Shown: positions 37,516 through 47,212, numbered from the stretch's first letter. The stretch is 64,000 nt of DNA from Candidatus Nanopelagicaceae bacterium (GCA_009694285.1 SHVK01000001.1:1-64000); one strand, 5' to 3'. Numbers and translations are program-made. The notes: a model not told the origin generated them from the sequence alone.

Positions 37516-39027
37516 GTGAAACGAATTGCAATCGCGGGAATATTAACCGAATGCAATGATTTCACTAGTGCTTTAATTACAGAAGCCGATTTTGAACGGG
37601 TTGAGCTACTTCGTGGCGATCAGATGTTCGAGCGAACTGATGGCGTAGTTGGCGGCACATTAAGTGAACTTGCTAAACATGCAGAATTTATTCCAGTCCC
37701 CTTACTTTTTACTTCAACTATTCCTGGTGGAGCATTGACAGATCAATGCTATAAAACTTTTCATGATGAAATTATCGAACGCTTAAAAGCTGCTGGAACT
37801 CTTGATGGGGTCTTGCTTTTACTGCACGGAGCTGCAGTGTCAGTTAGCGTCGCAGATATCGAAGGGGAATTGCTGGAGTCAGTTCGAAAAGCTGTTGGCT
37901 CAGAGATTCCGATAATGGTGACTCTTGATCTACATGCTCACATCACTGAAAAAATGGTTGCGCTATCAACAGCGTTGTTCGGCTGGGAAACCTATCCACA
38001 CATGGATTCATTCACGACAGGTGCTCGTGCTGCAGATTTAATGGTGCGCACCCTAAATAAACAGGTCAATCCAGTTCAAGTTATGGCTCGGGTTCCGGTA
38101 TTAACAAGTGCGATCAACGCATCTACGGAAAGACCTGGACCTTTTTTCGATCTCATGAAAAAAGCCAAAAAGTGGGAACATGAAGGTAAATGTTTATCAA
38201 GCAGTGTTTTCTTGGTACACCCATACATTGATCGCCCAGAAATGGGAAGTGGCGCGCTGATAGTCACTGATAATGATCCGCAAAGTGCGGCCAAAATGGC
38301 ACGCGAGATTGCACAAGAGTATTGGGAGCGACGCCAAGAGTTTGAACCTAAAGTTTGGAAAGCTGAAGCTGCTATTCATGACGCAATTGAAAATCAGACC
38401 GGTAGATCTGTTTTAACTGAAGTTGCAGATACTTGCGGTGGAGGATCTGCTGGTGATTGTGTTGCAGTCCTTCGAGCATTACTTGATATTGATGTAAAAA
38501 TAAAAGCGATCTATCCAGTGGTTTCACCTAATGCCGTTGGAATTGCCATTAAATCTGGCATTGGCTCAGAAGTTAATTTACAAATTGGAGCCGAGATCGA
38601 TAAAAAGTGGGGAGCCCCAGTAAATATCAAAGGAACGGTTCTTAAAGTAAGTGATGGAAAATTTATGTATCAAGGTGGAGTCTGGGATGGAGCCAGCGGG
38701 CGTATGGGAGCCACTGCGGTAGTTAGGGTCGGTGGAATAGACATAGTTATAGCTACTTTCCCAACCTATGAATGGCGAGACGAGCAATACCTTTCAATGG
38801 GCTTGAATCCATCTGATTATCAATTAATAGTTGTTAAGAATCCGATGAATTACTTCATGACTTATAGCCCGATAGCCAATAACTTCTATGTAATCGACTC
38901 ACCTGGGCCAACTCCGGCGACCTGCAAAGCGCTAACTTATGTGCAAAGAGAAAGACCTTTTTTCCCATTTGATGCTGACATTCCCGGAGATACCGTAAAA
39001 CTGTATGGAGCTGTCAACCAAAATTGA
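37516..39027 (+). CDS. M81 family (MlrC-like) metallopeptidase
   Basis: The 503-residue protein has the DUF1485 metallopeptidase domain (TECNDF near the start, LLLHGAA, TLDLHAH, YPHMD) and the MlrC C-terminal domain. In Sphingomonas MlrC cuts the linear tetrapeptide from the cyanotoxin microcystin, but most homologues have unknown substrates. GTG 37516 is chosen because AAGGAG lies just upstream, after the era stop. The stop overlaps the glpK TTG start by four bases. A second member lies at 59071. No MlrA or MlrB is present. Confidence 0.85.
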   Translation: MKRIAIAGILTECNDFTSALITEADFERVELLRGDQMFERTDGVVGGTLSELAKHAEFIPVPLLFTSTIPGGALTDQCYKTFHDEIIERLKAAGTLDGVLLLLHGAAVSVSVADIEGELLESVRKAVGSEIPIMVTLDLHAHITEKMVALSTALFGWETYPHMDSFTTGARAADLMVRTLNKQVNPVQVMARVPVLTSAINASTERPGPFFDLMKKAKKWEHEGKCLSSSVFLVHPYIDRPEMGSGALIVTDNDPQSAAKMAREIAQEYWERRQEFEPKVWKAEAAIHDAIENQTGRSVLTEVADTCGGGSAGDCVAVLRALLDIDVKIKAIYPVVSPNAVGIAIKSGIGSEVNLQIGAEIDKKWGAPVNIKGTVLKVSDGKFMYQGGVWDGASGRMGATAVVRVGGIDIVIATFPTYEWRDEQYLSMGLNPSDYQLIVVKNPMNYFMTYSPIANNFYVIDSPGPTPATCKALTYVQRERPFFPFDADIPGDTVKLYGAVNQN

Positions 39028-40523
39028 AGTGTATCGGCGCGCTAGATCAAGGGACATCAAGTACTAGATTCATCATTTTCAATCACGATGGACAGATTGT
39101 CGCGATGGATCAGATGGAGCATAAGCAAATACTTTTAGCCGACGGCTGGGTTGAACATGATGGATTGGAAATTTGGCATAACTCCAACAAGGTGATTGAG
39201 GGTGCACTTAAAAAAGCCGGAATTACTGGATCGGATTTAACTGCCATCGGCATCACTAATCAAAGAGAGACTGTTTTAGCTTGGAACAAGAAAACTGGTT
39301 TACCACTTGCCAATGCGATAGTTTGGCAAGATATCCGAACCAAAAATGAACTAGAAAAACTCTCCGAATCGCAAAAGCTAAGGATCCAGTTTCTAAGCGG
39401 ATTACCGGCCTCTCCATATTTTTCAGCAAGCAAAATGAAGTGGCTAATTGAAAATTCACTTGCAGTGCGCGATGCAAAGGCGGATGGTTCATTAGTTTTT
39501 GGAACTATGGACACGTGGCTACTGTGGAACTTAACTGGTGGGGCAAATGGTGGAGTTTTTGCAACAGATGTGACAAATGCTAGTCGCACGTTATTAATGG
39601 ATATCGAAAATCTCGCGTGGAGCGAGGAATTACTAGAGATTTTTAATATCCCAAAATTAACTTTACCAACCATTAAATCCTCTTCTGAAATTTATGGGCA
39701 TACAAAAAAAGATGGTGTTTTTGGATCTGAAATTTCAATTGCTGGAATTCTTGGAGACCAACAAGCAGCGATGGTTGGTCAGGGATGTTTTGAAGTAGGG
39801 GATTCAAAATGCACTTACGGAACTGGTAACTTTGCATTAGTAAACACTGGGACGCAAATAGTAAGAAGTGAAAATGGCTTATTAACAACTGTCTGCTATA
39901 AATTTGGAGCAGAGAAAACTAAATATGCATTAGAGGGATCAGTTGCCGTCACCGGAGCCGCTGTGCAGTGGTTGCGGGACCAATTGGAGGTAATTAAAAG
40001 TGCCGATGAGATAGAGGAATTAGCTAAGACGGTTCCAGATAATGGAGGAGTTTATTTTGTGCCCGCATTCTCAGGGTTATTTGCTCCACATTGGCGAAGT
40101 GATGCTCGTGGGGTAATAGTGGGATTAACCAGAAGTGTAACGAAAGCCCATCTAGGACGTGCTGCATTGGAGGCCATTTGCTATCAGAGCCGTGAGGTTT
40201 TGGTGGCTTTAGCGGCCGAGAGCGGAGTTCAACTTAATCAGTTACGTGTTGATGGCGGAATTACAAATAATAATTTATGTATGCAATTGCAAGCAGATAT
40301 TTTGCAGATTGAGATTGTTCGCCCACAAATAGTTGAGACAACAGCGCTGGGAGCGGCTTATGCTGCAGGATTAGCCGTAGGGTATTGGGAGAGCACTGAA
40401 GAGATTAAAGCAAAAAGCGTAATTGCTAGTAAATGGAGTCCAGATAAAGATAGCGAATTAGCAACAAAAGGATTTGAGCAGTGGGAAAAAGCGGTCTCTA
40501 AAACTCTTAATTGGATTGATTAA
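39024..40523 (+). CDS. glpK: Glycerol kinase
   Basis: GlpK (499 residues) is an FGGY-family kinase converting glycerol to glycerol-3-phosphate. GALDQGTSSTRFIIF is the phosphate-binding start, followed by TNQRET, WQDIRT, GDQQAAMVGQGCF and VDGGITNNNL. It starts with TTG overlapping the M81 stop, so translation of the two is coupled. No glycerol facilitator or GlpD is adjacent. The last 17 bases overlap a convergent transporter gene. Confidence 0.92.
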   Translation: MKCIGALDQGTSSTRFIIFNHDGQIVAMDQMEHKQILLADGWVEHDGLEIWHNSNKVIEGALKKAGITGSDLTAIGITNQRETVLAWNKKTGLPLANAIVWQDIRTKNELEKLSESQKLRIQFLSGLPASPYFSASKMKWLIENSLAVRDAKADGSLVFGTMDTWLLWNLTGGANGGVFATDVTNASRTLLMDIENLAWSEELLEIFNIPKLTLPTIKSSSEIYGHTKKDGVFGSEISIAGILGDQQAAMVGQGCFEVGDSKCTYGTGNFALVNTGTQIVRSENGLLTTVCYKFGAEKTKYALEGSVAVTGAAVQWLRDQLEVIKSADEIEELAKTVPDNGGVYFVPAFSGLFAPHWRSDARGVIVGLTRSVTKAHLGRAALEAICYQSREVLVALAAESGVQLNQLRVDGGITNNNLCMQLQADILQIEIVRPQIVETTALGAAYAAGLAVGYWESTEEIKAKSVIASKWSPDKDSELATKGFEQWEKAVSKTLNWID

Positions 40524-41391
40524 TTAAAGGTAAGTTTTTACGGCTGGCTAAATAGGAACCGATTAGGACTAATGGGAATCCGATAAAGATTCCCAGAGTT
40601 AGTGGTTCGTCAATTAAAATGACCCCCAGGCCGATCGCTACTGCGGTATTTATGTAAGTGACTACCGATGCTCGAGCCGATCCAACTTGGGCAAGTAATT
40701 TAAAGAAGTAGTAGAAAGCTGCGGCGGTGCAGATCGCGCCTAATCCAATAAGAGAAGAGGTTGCCTTTAGTGAAGGAGTTTCAGTTGGGAAGGTCAATGC
40801 GGCAGGCACAGCGAAAATAACCGCTGTTATCGCCATTGAGATTCCACTTACTGCAATTCCCGGGACTTCTGGTGCTTTTGTTGAAATCATGTTGGTTGCA
40901 AAAGCATAGAGAAAAGCCGATAGCAAAACCATTAATACTCCAGCAAGATCTGTTGTACCACGCAGTGAATCAACCCCAACAAGTGCAAAGACTCCGATAA
41001 AACCAATAACTAAACCAAAAAGCCGTTTTGAATGCCACACAGTGGTATCTCCTGATGCAGAAGCCAGCAATGTTGCCCAGATCGGAACTGTGGCGATAAG
41101 TAATCCTGCCAATCCGGATGAAATGCTTTTTTCTGCTGTGGTGATTAAATACCAAGGGCCAACCATCTCAAGAATGGCGTAGACAAGAATCAATTTCCAA
41201 TATTTCTTAGCTGGTGCGATTGCACCTTGCTTAATAGCGATTGGGAGCAAAATAAGTGAACCAATCAAAACCCGTGAAAAAACCACCATTGGAGTCGAAA
41301 ATTCAGCAACTGCAATCTTAATAAAAAGATAAGGAACACCCCAAAGGATGCCCACCAAAAGGAATAGGCCAAGTGACTTACGGGAGTTCAT
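40507..41391 (-). CDS. EamA family (DMT) transporter
   Basis: The 294-residue protein has ten hydrophobic segments in two EamA repeats, typical of drug/metabolite transporters. It starts with LGLFLLVGILWGVPYLFIKIA. The substrate cannot be read from sequence. A TAGGAT hexamer lies six bases before the ATG. It converges on glpK and overlaps it by 17 bases. Confidence 0.9.
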   Translation of the reverse strand: MNSRKSLGLFLLVGILWGVPYLFIKIAVAEFSTPMVVFSRVLIGSLILLPIAIKQGAIAPAKKYWKLILVYAILEMVGPWYLITTAEKSISSGLAGLLIATVPIWATLLASASGDTTVWHSKRLFGLVIGFIGVFALVGVDSLRGTTDLAGVLMVLLSAFLYAFATNMISTKAPEVPGIAVSGISMAITAVIFAVPAALTFPTETPSLKATSSLIGLGAICTAAAFYYFFKLLAQVGSARASVVTYINTAVAIGLGVILIDEPLTLGIFIGFPLVLIGSYLASRKNLPLINQSN

Positions 41392-41397
41392 TTATTG

Positions 41398-41403
41398 ATC
41401 CTA
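41398..41403 (-). promoter_or_regulatory. -10 hexamer of the EamA gene (leaderless)
   Basis: On the minus strand TAGGAT (41403-41398) ends 6 bases before the ATG. It lies in the 20-base gap after the hydrolase gene. Confidence 0.45.
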
Positions 41404-41411
41404 CTAGGAAT

Positions 41412-42347
41412 CTATGAACCTAGAATCTTATTGATCTCCTCTGAAATCTCTTCACGCAAGCGCAAACTATCTGAGACAAAGGCTCCGTGACTAAAGAATC
41501 CGTGGATCATTCCAGAGTACTCGCGCATAGAAACAGATACTTCTTCATCGGTTAAACGTTGCGCATACTTCTTCCCATCAGAGTAAAGCACATCGCATTG
41601 CGCCAAAATCACAATTGCTGGTGCTAAACCTTTTAGTGTTGTTGCACTTTGCGGAACGGCATAAGAATTTTTGTCATCGTTATTACCATTTAGATATTGA
41701 TCCCAGAGGTAAGCCATCCGATCGCGAGTTAGGCCATAACCTTCTGCGTAATCATTCATCGATTCAGTATCTGTATCTCTTTGATTGCAAGGATAAAGTA
41801 GTAGTTGGTATGCAAGTTGAATATTTTGATCCCTAGCTTTCAGTGCAACCGCAGAAGCTAGATTTCCGCCAGCACTATCTCCAGAAACTGCAATCTTTTT
41901 AGGATCTATATTTAAAGTTTTTGCATTTTCAATTACCCACTCAACACTTGCCCAACAATCATCAAATGGAATTGGGAATTTGTGCTCGGGGGCTTTTTGA
42001 TAATTAACCGCTATTACTACTGATTTTGTTCTATTAGATATTGCACTCAGTGGTGCTTGGTACATCTCAATGAAATTAAAAACCCATCCACCGCCATGGA
42101 AAAACAGTAGTACTGGAAAAGGGCCTGAGCCTTCAGGAGTGATTACTAGTGCTGAAATATCTGCTGTTGGGGTCGGAATTGTTTTTAATTGGGTATCAGC
42201 AACGCTTTCACTGGGTCCGCCATCATTAATGAAGAGATGGGTATTTTTACGTAAAGTTGAGATAGGCACTTCACCAGCAACTGGTAGGCCTAATGCAGCA
42301 CGATCTGCCAGAAATTTTGCAGCTTGTGGGTGTAAAGGTGCTGGCAT
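41412..42347 (-). CDS. Alpha/beta hydrolase, hormone-sensitive-lipase family
   Basis: The 311-residue esterase/lipase has the oxyanion HGGGW, the nucleophile motif GDSAGG and a late GMIHGF with the catalytic histidine. It would hydrolyse small carboxylic esters; the natural substrate is not evident. The start is the ATG at 42347 because GGAG lies five bases upstream; an ATG six codons earlier (42365) has no ribosome-binding site. It is divergent from pfp. Confidence 0.9.
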   Translation of the reverse strand: MPAPLHPQAAKFLADRAALGLPVAGEVPISTLRKNTHLFINDGGPSESVADTQLKTIPTPTADISALVITPEGSGPFPVLLFFHGGGWVFNFIEMYQAPLSAISNRTKSVVIAVNYQKAPEHKFPIPFDDCWASVEWVIENAKTLNIDPKKIAVSGDSAGGNLASAVALKARDQNIQLAYQLLLYPCNQRDTDTESMNDYAEGYGLTRDRMAYLWDQYLNGNNDDKNSYAVPQSATTLKGLAPAIVILAQCDVLYSDGKKYAQRLTDEEVSVSMREYSGMIHGFFSHGAFVSDSLRLREEISEEINKILGS

Positions 42348-42461
42348 TTTCGCTCCAATTTTCATTCTTATTGAGTGATTACCTGTAGTTTATTGAAGTT
42401 TATTAAATATTCCCCGCGAACGGTACAATTTGAGGAGATTTCCAGTAATTAGGAGCGAGAA
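42348..42461. promoter_or_regulatory. Divergent promoter region, hydrolase / pfp
   Basis: The 114-base gap separates divergent genes. Both have Shine-Dalgarno sequences (GGAG on the minus strand; AGGAG 7 bases before pfp). A long AT-rich stretch is present, but no confident -35/-10 pair was assigned. Confidence 0.4.
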
Positions 42462-43487
42462 ATGCGAGTAGGTGTATTAACCGGAGGCGGGGATTGTCCT
42501 GGGTTAAATGCGGTTATTCGAGCTGCGGTACGAAAAGGTGTTAAAGAGTATGGCTATGAATTTATTGGTTTTAAAGATGGCTGGAAAGGCCCACTTGAAG
42601 GTTTAACAATTCCGTTAGATGTATCAACTACTCGAGGAATACTTCCACGCGGTGGAACAATTTTGGGATCTTCACGTACTAATCCTTTCAAGATCGAGGG
42701 TGGTGTTGAAAAGATTAAAGCAAATTTAGCCGCGCAAGGTGTGGATGCACTTATTGCTATTGGCGGGGAAGACACTTTAGGAGTTGCGGCAAAGCTGCAT
42801 TCACTTGGAGTAAATGTTGTTGGCGTTCCAAAAACTATTGATAATGATTTAAATAATACGGATTACACATTTGGTTTTGATACGGCAGTAAATATTGCTG
42901 TGGAAGCGATTGATCGTCTACACACAACAGCTGAATCTCACCATCGCACCTTGATTGTTGAAGTTATGGGTAGGCATGCAGGTTGGATCGCATTGCACGC
43001 TGGTTTAGCAGGTGGAGCCGCTTGCATCCTGATTCCAGAGATTCCTTTTTCAATCGATAAAGTTTGTGAGTATGTTGAATCTCGTTACCAAACAAAGTAC
43101 GCACCAATTATTGTTATCGCCGAAGGTGCAGTACCTCAAGACGGCGACATGATTACTAAAGATGGAACCTTAGATTCTTTTGGACATGTGAAACTCTCAG
43201 GAATTGGTGAGTGGCTCGCGCAAGAGATTGAAAGACGCACTGGCAAGGAAGCGCGCACCTCGGTATTGGGATATATTCAACGTGGGGGCACACCAACCGC
43301 ATTTGATCGAGTTCTAGCCACTCGTTTTGGTTTACATGCAATTACCGCTGTTCATGAGGGAGATTTTGGCAAAATGGTCGCTCTGCATGGGACGCAGATC
43401 GAACGGGTCTTGCTCTCAACGGCAACTGAAAAACTAAAAGTTGTGGACCCAGCTCTCTACGCCGAAGCGGAAATCTTCTTCGGATAG
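42462..43487 (+). CDS. pfp: Pyrophosphate-dependent phosphofructokinase
   Basis: This 341-residue 6-phosphofructokinase has TGGGDCPGLNAVIRA and PKTIDNDLNNTD. Residue 104 is Asp (GGEDT) and residue 124 is Lys (PKTIDND), the pair that marks PPi-dependent rather than ATP-dependent enzymes, as in Amycolatopsis. Gly at 104 would point to ATP. The reaction is then reversible between glycolysis and gluconeogenesis. AGGAG lies 7 bases before the ATG. The gene is followed by DAHP synthase after 47 bases. Confidence 0.93.
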   Translation: MRVGVLTGGGDCPGLNAVIRAAVRKGVKEYGYEFIGFKDGWKGPLEGLTIPLDVSTTRGILPRGGTILGSSRTNPFKIEGGVEKIKANLAAQGVDALIAIGGEDTLGVAAKLHSLGVNVVGVPKTIDNDLNNTDYTFGFDTAVNIAVEAIDRLHTTAESHHRTLIVEVMGRHAGWIALHAGLAGGAACILIPEIPFSIDKVCEYVESRYQTKYAPIIVIAEGAVPQDGDMITKDGTLDSFGHVKLSGIGEWLAQEIERRTGKEARTSVLGYIQRGGTPTAFDRVLATRFGLHAITAVHEGDFGKMVALHGTQIERVLLSTATEKLKVVDPALYAEAEIFFG

Positions 43488-43534
43488 ATCAGATTTAATT
43501 ACCCCGCCCCCAACAGCAAAGGATCTCTAGGCTT

Positions 43535-44896
43535 ATGAGCGTGAACCCGAATTCCACTCAATCATCTCTTATCGATGCGCTATTTACTCCTGGGCTAGTG
43601 GCTGCCCAGCAACCAAATTGGCCAGATAAAGTGGCGTTAGCAAAAGCGGTTGAACAGTTACGCACTTTCCCCCCACTTGTATTTGCTGGAGAGTGTGACA
43701 CGCTAAAAGAGAAGATTGCCGAAGCTGCAGAGGGTCGAGCATTTTGGTTGCAAGGTGGGGATTGTGCTGAAACATTTGCTGGCGCAACTGCTGATTCAAT
43801 TCGAAACCGGATGAAAACTATTTTGCAAATGGCTGCAGTTTTACAATACGGAGCTAGTTTGCCAGTTTTAAAAGTTGGCCGCATGGCTGGACAGTTTGCC
43901 AAGCCGCGCAGTAACGACAATGAAACACGTGGAGATGTAACTCTTCCGGCTTATCGTGGAGATGCGGTAAATGATTTGGAGTTCACGCTTGAATCTCGCA
44001 CTCCTGATCCACAAAGATTAGTGCGCGTTTACCAAACTTCGGTTTCCACCCTCAACTTAGTCCGCGCTTTTACTCATGGCGGCTTTGCTGATCTGCGCCG
44101 AGTGCATGAGTGGAACAAGGGATTTATCCGTGACTCAGCAGTAGGTGAACGTTATGAGCAGATGGCAAATGAAATCGGCAGAGCGCTAGCATTTATGCAT
44201 TCAGCTGGCGTTGATCCAGATGCATTTAGAAGTGTTGATCTTTATTCCAGCCATGAGGCGTTAATTCTTGAGTATGAACGTGCGCTAACTCGGATCGATT
44301 CACGCACTCAAGAGCCATATGATGTTTCGGCTCACTTTGTTTGGATCGGGGAACGTACTCGTAAAATTGATGGAGCACATGTTGATTTCTGTTCCAAAAT
44401 TCGCAATCCAATTGGCGTAAAACTTGGACCTAAAACCCAAGTTGATGAGGTATTGGCCTTAATTGAGAAGTTAGATCCAAGTCGCGAGCCTGGTAGGTTG
44501 ACCTTCATTACTCGGATGGGTGCCGGGGTTGTTCGCGAAGCACTTCCTAAATTAGTTGAAGGTGTTACAAAATCTGGTGCTAAAGTTTTATGGGTTTGCG
44601 ACCCTATGCATGGCAATACTTATGAGGCTCCAAGTGGTTACAAGACTAGAAAATTCGATGATGTATTAGATGAGGTCCGTGGATTTTTTGAAGTACATAA
44701 GAAATTAGAAACTCATCCTGGTGGCATTCATATTGAGTTAACTGGGGATGACGTAACTGAATGCGTCGGTGGGGGAGAGCAAATCTCACATGATGATCTT
44801 TCTTCTCGATATGAGACCGCTTGTGACCCACGTTTGAACCACACTCAATCACTTGAGCTTGCTTTCCTCGTTGCCGAAATGCTGCGTGATCGCTAG
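43535..44896 (+). CDS. aroG: DAHP synthase, class II (plant type)
   Basis: The 453-residue enzyme condenses phosphoenolpyruvate and erythrose-4-phosphate, the first step of aromatic amino-acid synthesis. LQGGDCAETFA, KVGRMAGQFAKPRS, YRGD, WIGERTRKIDGAHVDF and ELTGDDVTECVGG are class II signatures. The ATG at 43535 has AAAGGA upstream. A GTG at 43541 has TAGGCT 7 bases before it, so a leaderless start two codons later is possible. Confidence 0.96.
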   Translation: MSVNPNSTQSSLIDALFTPGLVAAQQPNWPDKVALAKAVEQLRTFPPLVFAGECDTLKEKIAEAAEGRAFWLQGGDCAETFAGATADSIRNRMKTILQMAAVLQYGASLPVLKVGRMAGQFAKPRSNDNETRGDVTLPAYRGDAVNDLEFTLESRTPDPQRLVRVYQTSVSTLNLVRAFTHGGFADLRRVHEWNKGFIRDSAVGERYEQMANEIGRALAFMHSAGVDPDAFRSVDLYSSHEALILEYERALTRIDSRTQEPYDVSAHFVWIGERTRKIDGAHVDFCSKIRNPIGVKLGPKTQVDEVLALIEKLDPSREPGRLTFITRMGAGVVREALPKLVEGVTKSGAKVLWVCDPMHGNTYEAPSGYKTRKFDDVLDEVRGFFEVHKKLETHPGGIHIELTGDDVTECVGGGEQISHDDLSSRYETACDPRLNHTQSLELAFLVAEMLRDR

Positions 44897-44899
44897 CCT
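44894..44899 (+). promoter_or_regulatory. -10 hexamer of ogt (leaderless)
   Basis: TAGCCT overlaps the DAHP synthase stop codon and ends 6 bases before the ogt GTG start. Confidence 0.4.
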
Positions 44900-44905
44900 T
44901 TTGGA

Positions 44906-45397
44906 GTGTTATCAACTTCCTCGATTAAGACACCAATAGGTTCACTGATCTGGATTGCAGATAGTGATCTTGTTTTAGCTGCAGGATTTACTACTGTAGA
45001 AGAACTGTCCTTGAAATTATCAAATGAGGAACAAGAAAGAGAAATTAAGAGCAGTAAAGCAGTTGGCAAAATTGCAGATTTAATTAGCGCCTATTTTGAT
45101 GGCGAATTAGATGCGTTAAACGCAATAGAGGTGCGTCAGCCGGGATCTCATTTTTCACAAGCTGCGTGGAAAGCAATGCGGAAAATTAAAAGTGGAAAAG
45201 TAATCTCTTATGCAGATTTAGCCCAACGTGCTGGGTCGCCAGCGGCCGTTCGTGCAGCGGGTATGGCATGCAGTCGTAATGCGATTGCACCAATTATTCC
45301 GTGTCATCGTATTGTCAAAACTGGTGGCGCACTTGGAAATTATGGCTATGGAGTGTCGAAGAAAGAATGGTTATTGAAACACGAAGGTGCCATTTAA
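44906..45397 (+). CDS. ogt: O6-methylguanine-DNA methyltransferase
   Basis: Ogt (163 residues) transfers methyl groups from O6-methylguanine to its own cysteine in IIPCHRIVKTGG. The DNA-binding wing is AVRAAGMACSRN. The N-terminal domain (SIKTPIGSLIWIA) is shorter than in Ada. It starts with GTG; TAGCCT six bases upstream suggests a leaderless mRNA. It is a suicide repair enzyme. Confidence 0.95.
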   Translation: MLSTSSIKTPIGSLIWIADSDLVLAAGFTTVEELSLKLSNEEQEREIKSSKAVGKIADLISAYFDGELDALNAIEVRQPGSHFSQAAWKAMRKIKSGKVISYADLAQRAGSPAAVRAAGMACSRNAIAPIIPCHRIVKTGGALGNYGYGVSKKEWLLKHEGAI

Positions 45398-45430
45398 CTT
45401 GCTCATTAGTGTTGCTCTGAATACTGTTTA

Positions 45431-46320
45431 ATGGTGAATTCCAAGATCTTTCTCACTGCTAAACGTGGCCCGGCAATAGCATTTGCACTTTTAAGCACTG
45501 CAATTTTGATTTTCCTGCCAATTGTAAGTGGCTTCTATCTTGCCGTAGGTAAATCTAATCCAGCACCTAAAATTGCTCATTCCCTTTTAGCAAAGAGTGA
45601 GTTTGAGATGCTGCTGCAAATAAATTGATTGAAAGTATTTCAAAAGATGCAAAAGGAGCAGAAGCACTACTTTTCAAAGCTAAGGCGAAAGAAATCAGAG
45701 TAGCTCTTTCTGATGCAATGTGAACAAAAGCTTTTGAAGATGAGGTAGTTGGAATAACCCAGACGTCTTACGACTTTTATGTAGAAGGCGATAGTCAATC
45801 TACAACAATAGATATCCGCCCCATCGCCTCGATGGCATTAAAAGCTTTTTCTAAAGTTGCGTCACTTTTCTCACTAGCGGAAGACCAAATAAAAGATATT
45901 GATCTAATTTCGCTTAATAGTGTGAAATCTGATGTCGATTTAAAACAAATTAAAGGCGGATTTATGTGGCTTGTCTTTCTCTTATGGATTGGGTTTATTT
46001 TGTTTTCTGCTCTTTATTGGAAATTTGCTAGTAATTTGCACAACGTGTTGAAATTCTCCGGAATTCAAAGTGCAGTATTTGTGGTAATTTCTATTTTGAT
46101 TTACCTGATTGGATCCGCGGCTGGTGGAAGCATCGGGGGAAATTCGGCTGATCAGTTACCGCAAATTGCTATACCAATAGTTGTGCAATCGGTGATCTCA
46201 CCATTTTTAACTCTTGCATTTTTGGGTTTCATTGTGAGTTCAATGCTGGTTGGGTATCTCTTTAAAATGGTTCGAAAGCAGCTCAAACCCACTAATTATC
46301 CAGAATTAGCTAGCGCCTAA
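45431..46320 (+). pseudogene. Broken gene for a four-helix membrane protein
   Basis: An N-terminal frame (45431-45628) with a TM segment stops at TGA, but a -1 shift near 45610 continues in the frame that reaches 46320. That frame is then interrupted by TGA at 45721-45723 (after SDAM). Past it the reading frame continues to an ATG at 45832 and through three more TM helices (IGFILFSALYW; FVVISILIYLIG; FLTLAFLGFIVSSMLV). A one-base deletion and one nonsense change are the simplest explanation; assembly error is the alternative. I do not recognise the family. The 3' end overlaps a convergent gene by 15 bases. Confidence 0.75.
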
Positions 46321-47208
46321 GCGGTACCAACTGTTTGCGGTTTTCCACATAACATCCTCACGAGTGGTTAAAGCATGACGAGCAAGAGTGTTTTCAAAGT
46401 TGGTCGCTAATTTCTCCAACGAAACAAACTGGCGATCGACTGGGAAATTGCTGCCCCACATCACGCGATCTGGGGTAAATAATTCCAGTGCCGTATCAAC
46501 CAAAGTATCCATTGCATCGCTCGGCCAGTTTCGGTGATACATGTACAGACCACTCAATTTAATCGCAATATTTTCATGTGCGGCTAATTTTACTAACTCC
46601 GCTTTCCAATCAGCAATTCCGGCATAGTCCCACTTAAGTGGCATGATGAAATGGTTAATTACCATCTTGGTTTGCGGAAACTCTTGCGCCAATCTTGCAG
46701 CCCCTGCTGATTGATCTGGGAAAATTTGGAGGTCAAAGATCATCCCTTGGTCACCAAGGTGAGCAAAGTTTTTACGCCAGGTTTTGTCGCGCATAATCTC
46801 AGGAGAATCAGTGAAGGTGTACTTGGGATCTACGTGGTAATTTAGAATCTGTCTAACGCCAACAACTCGATCACTGGCTTGGCGATGTGCCGCTAGTAAC
46901 TCCGGGAAATCCGCTTTGAGCAAATTACCACCAGCGACAATTGCGTATGGAGTCTCAAAATCGGCCAAAGTTTTTGCTAGCCATTTACTTTCGCCAACTG
47001 GGTTAGTTGGATCCCACGCGGCTTCAACATGGACTAAGCCAGCAAGTTCGATAGTGGCAGTGTCTTTTCGATATTCGGGCAAAAGATAATCAATTGCTAA
47101 ATTTTTTAAATTGCCAAAAGCTGCTTCGCGATCTTCCGGATCAGTCAACCATGGATATGTCCCTACTTTTAAATCCCATAGATGCATATGTGAGTCGATG
47201 CATTTCAT
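46306..47208 (-). CDS. Amidohydrolase-family sugar lactonase
   Basis: The 300-residue TIM-barrel protein has the metal-binding DSHMHLWD start, MVINHF and the terminal MWGSNFPVDRQF. It resembles L-fuconolactonase and 2-pyrone-4,6-dicarboxylate lactonase. GAGAGG lies eight bases before the ATG. It forms an operon with the SDR upstream and a SnoaL-like gene, an arrangement seen for sugar oxidation to lactone and then acid. The exact sugar is not determined. Confidence 0.85.
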   Translation of the reverse strand: MKCIDSHMHLWDLKVGTYPWLTDPEDREAAFGNLKNLAIDYLLPEYRKDTATIELAGLVHVEAAWDPTNPVGESKWLAKTLADFETPYAIVAGGNLLKADFPELLAAHRQASDRVVGVRQILNYHVDPKYTFTDSPEIMRDKTWRKNFAHLGDQGMIFDLQIFPDQSAGAARLAQEFPQTKMVINHFIMPLKWDYAGIADWKAELVKLAAHENIAIKLSGLYMYHRNWPSDAMDTLVDTALELFTPDRVMWGSNFPVDRQFVSLEKLATNFENTLARHALTTREDVMWKTANSWYRLGAS

Positions 47209-47212
47209 GTAA

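Noticed and set aside
45721-45723. TGA read as selenocysteine in the broken membrane-protein gene
   Set aside because: No nearby selenocysteine-insertion hairpin was seen and a frameshift also interrupts the gene; decay or sequence error is simpler.
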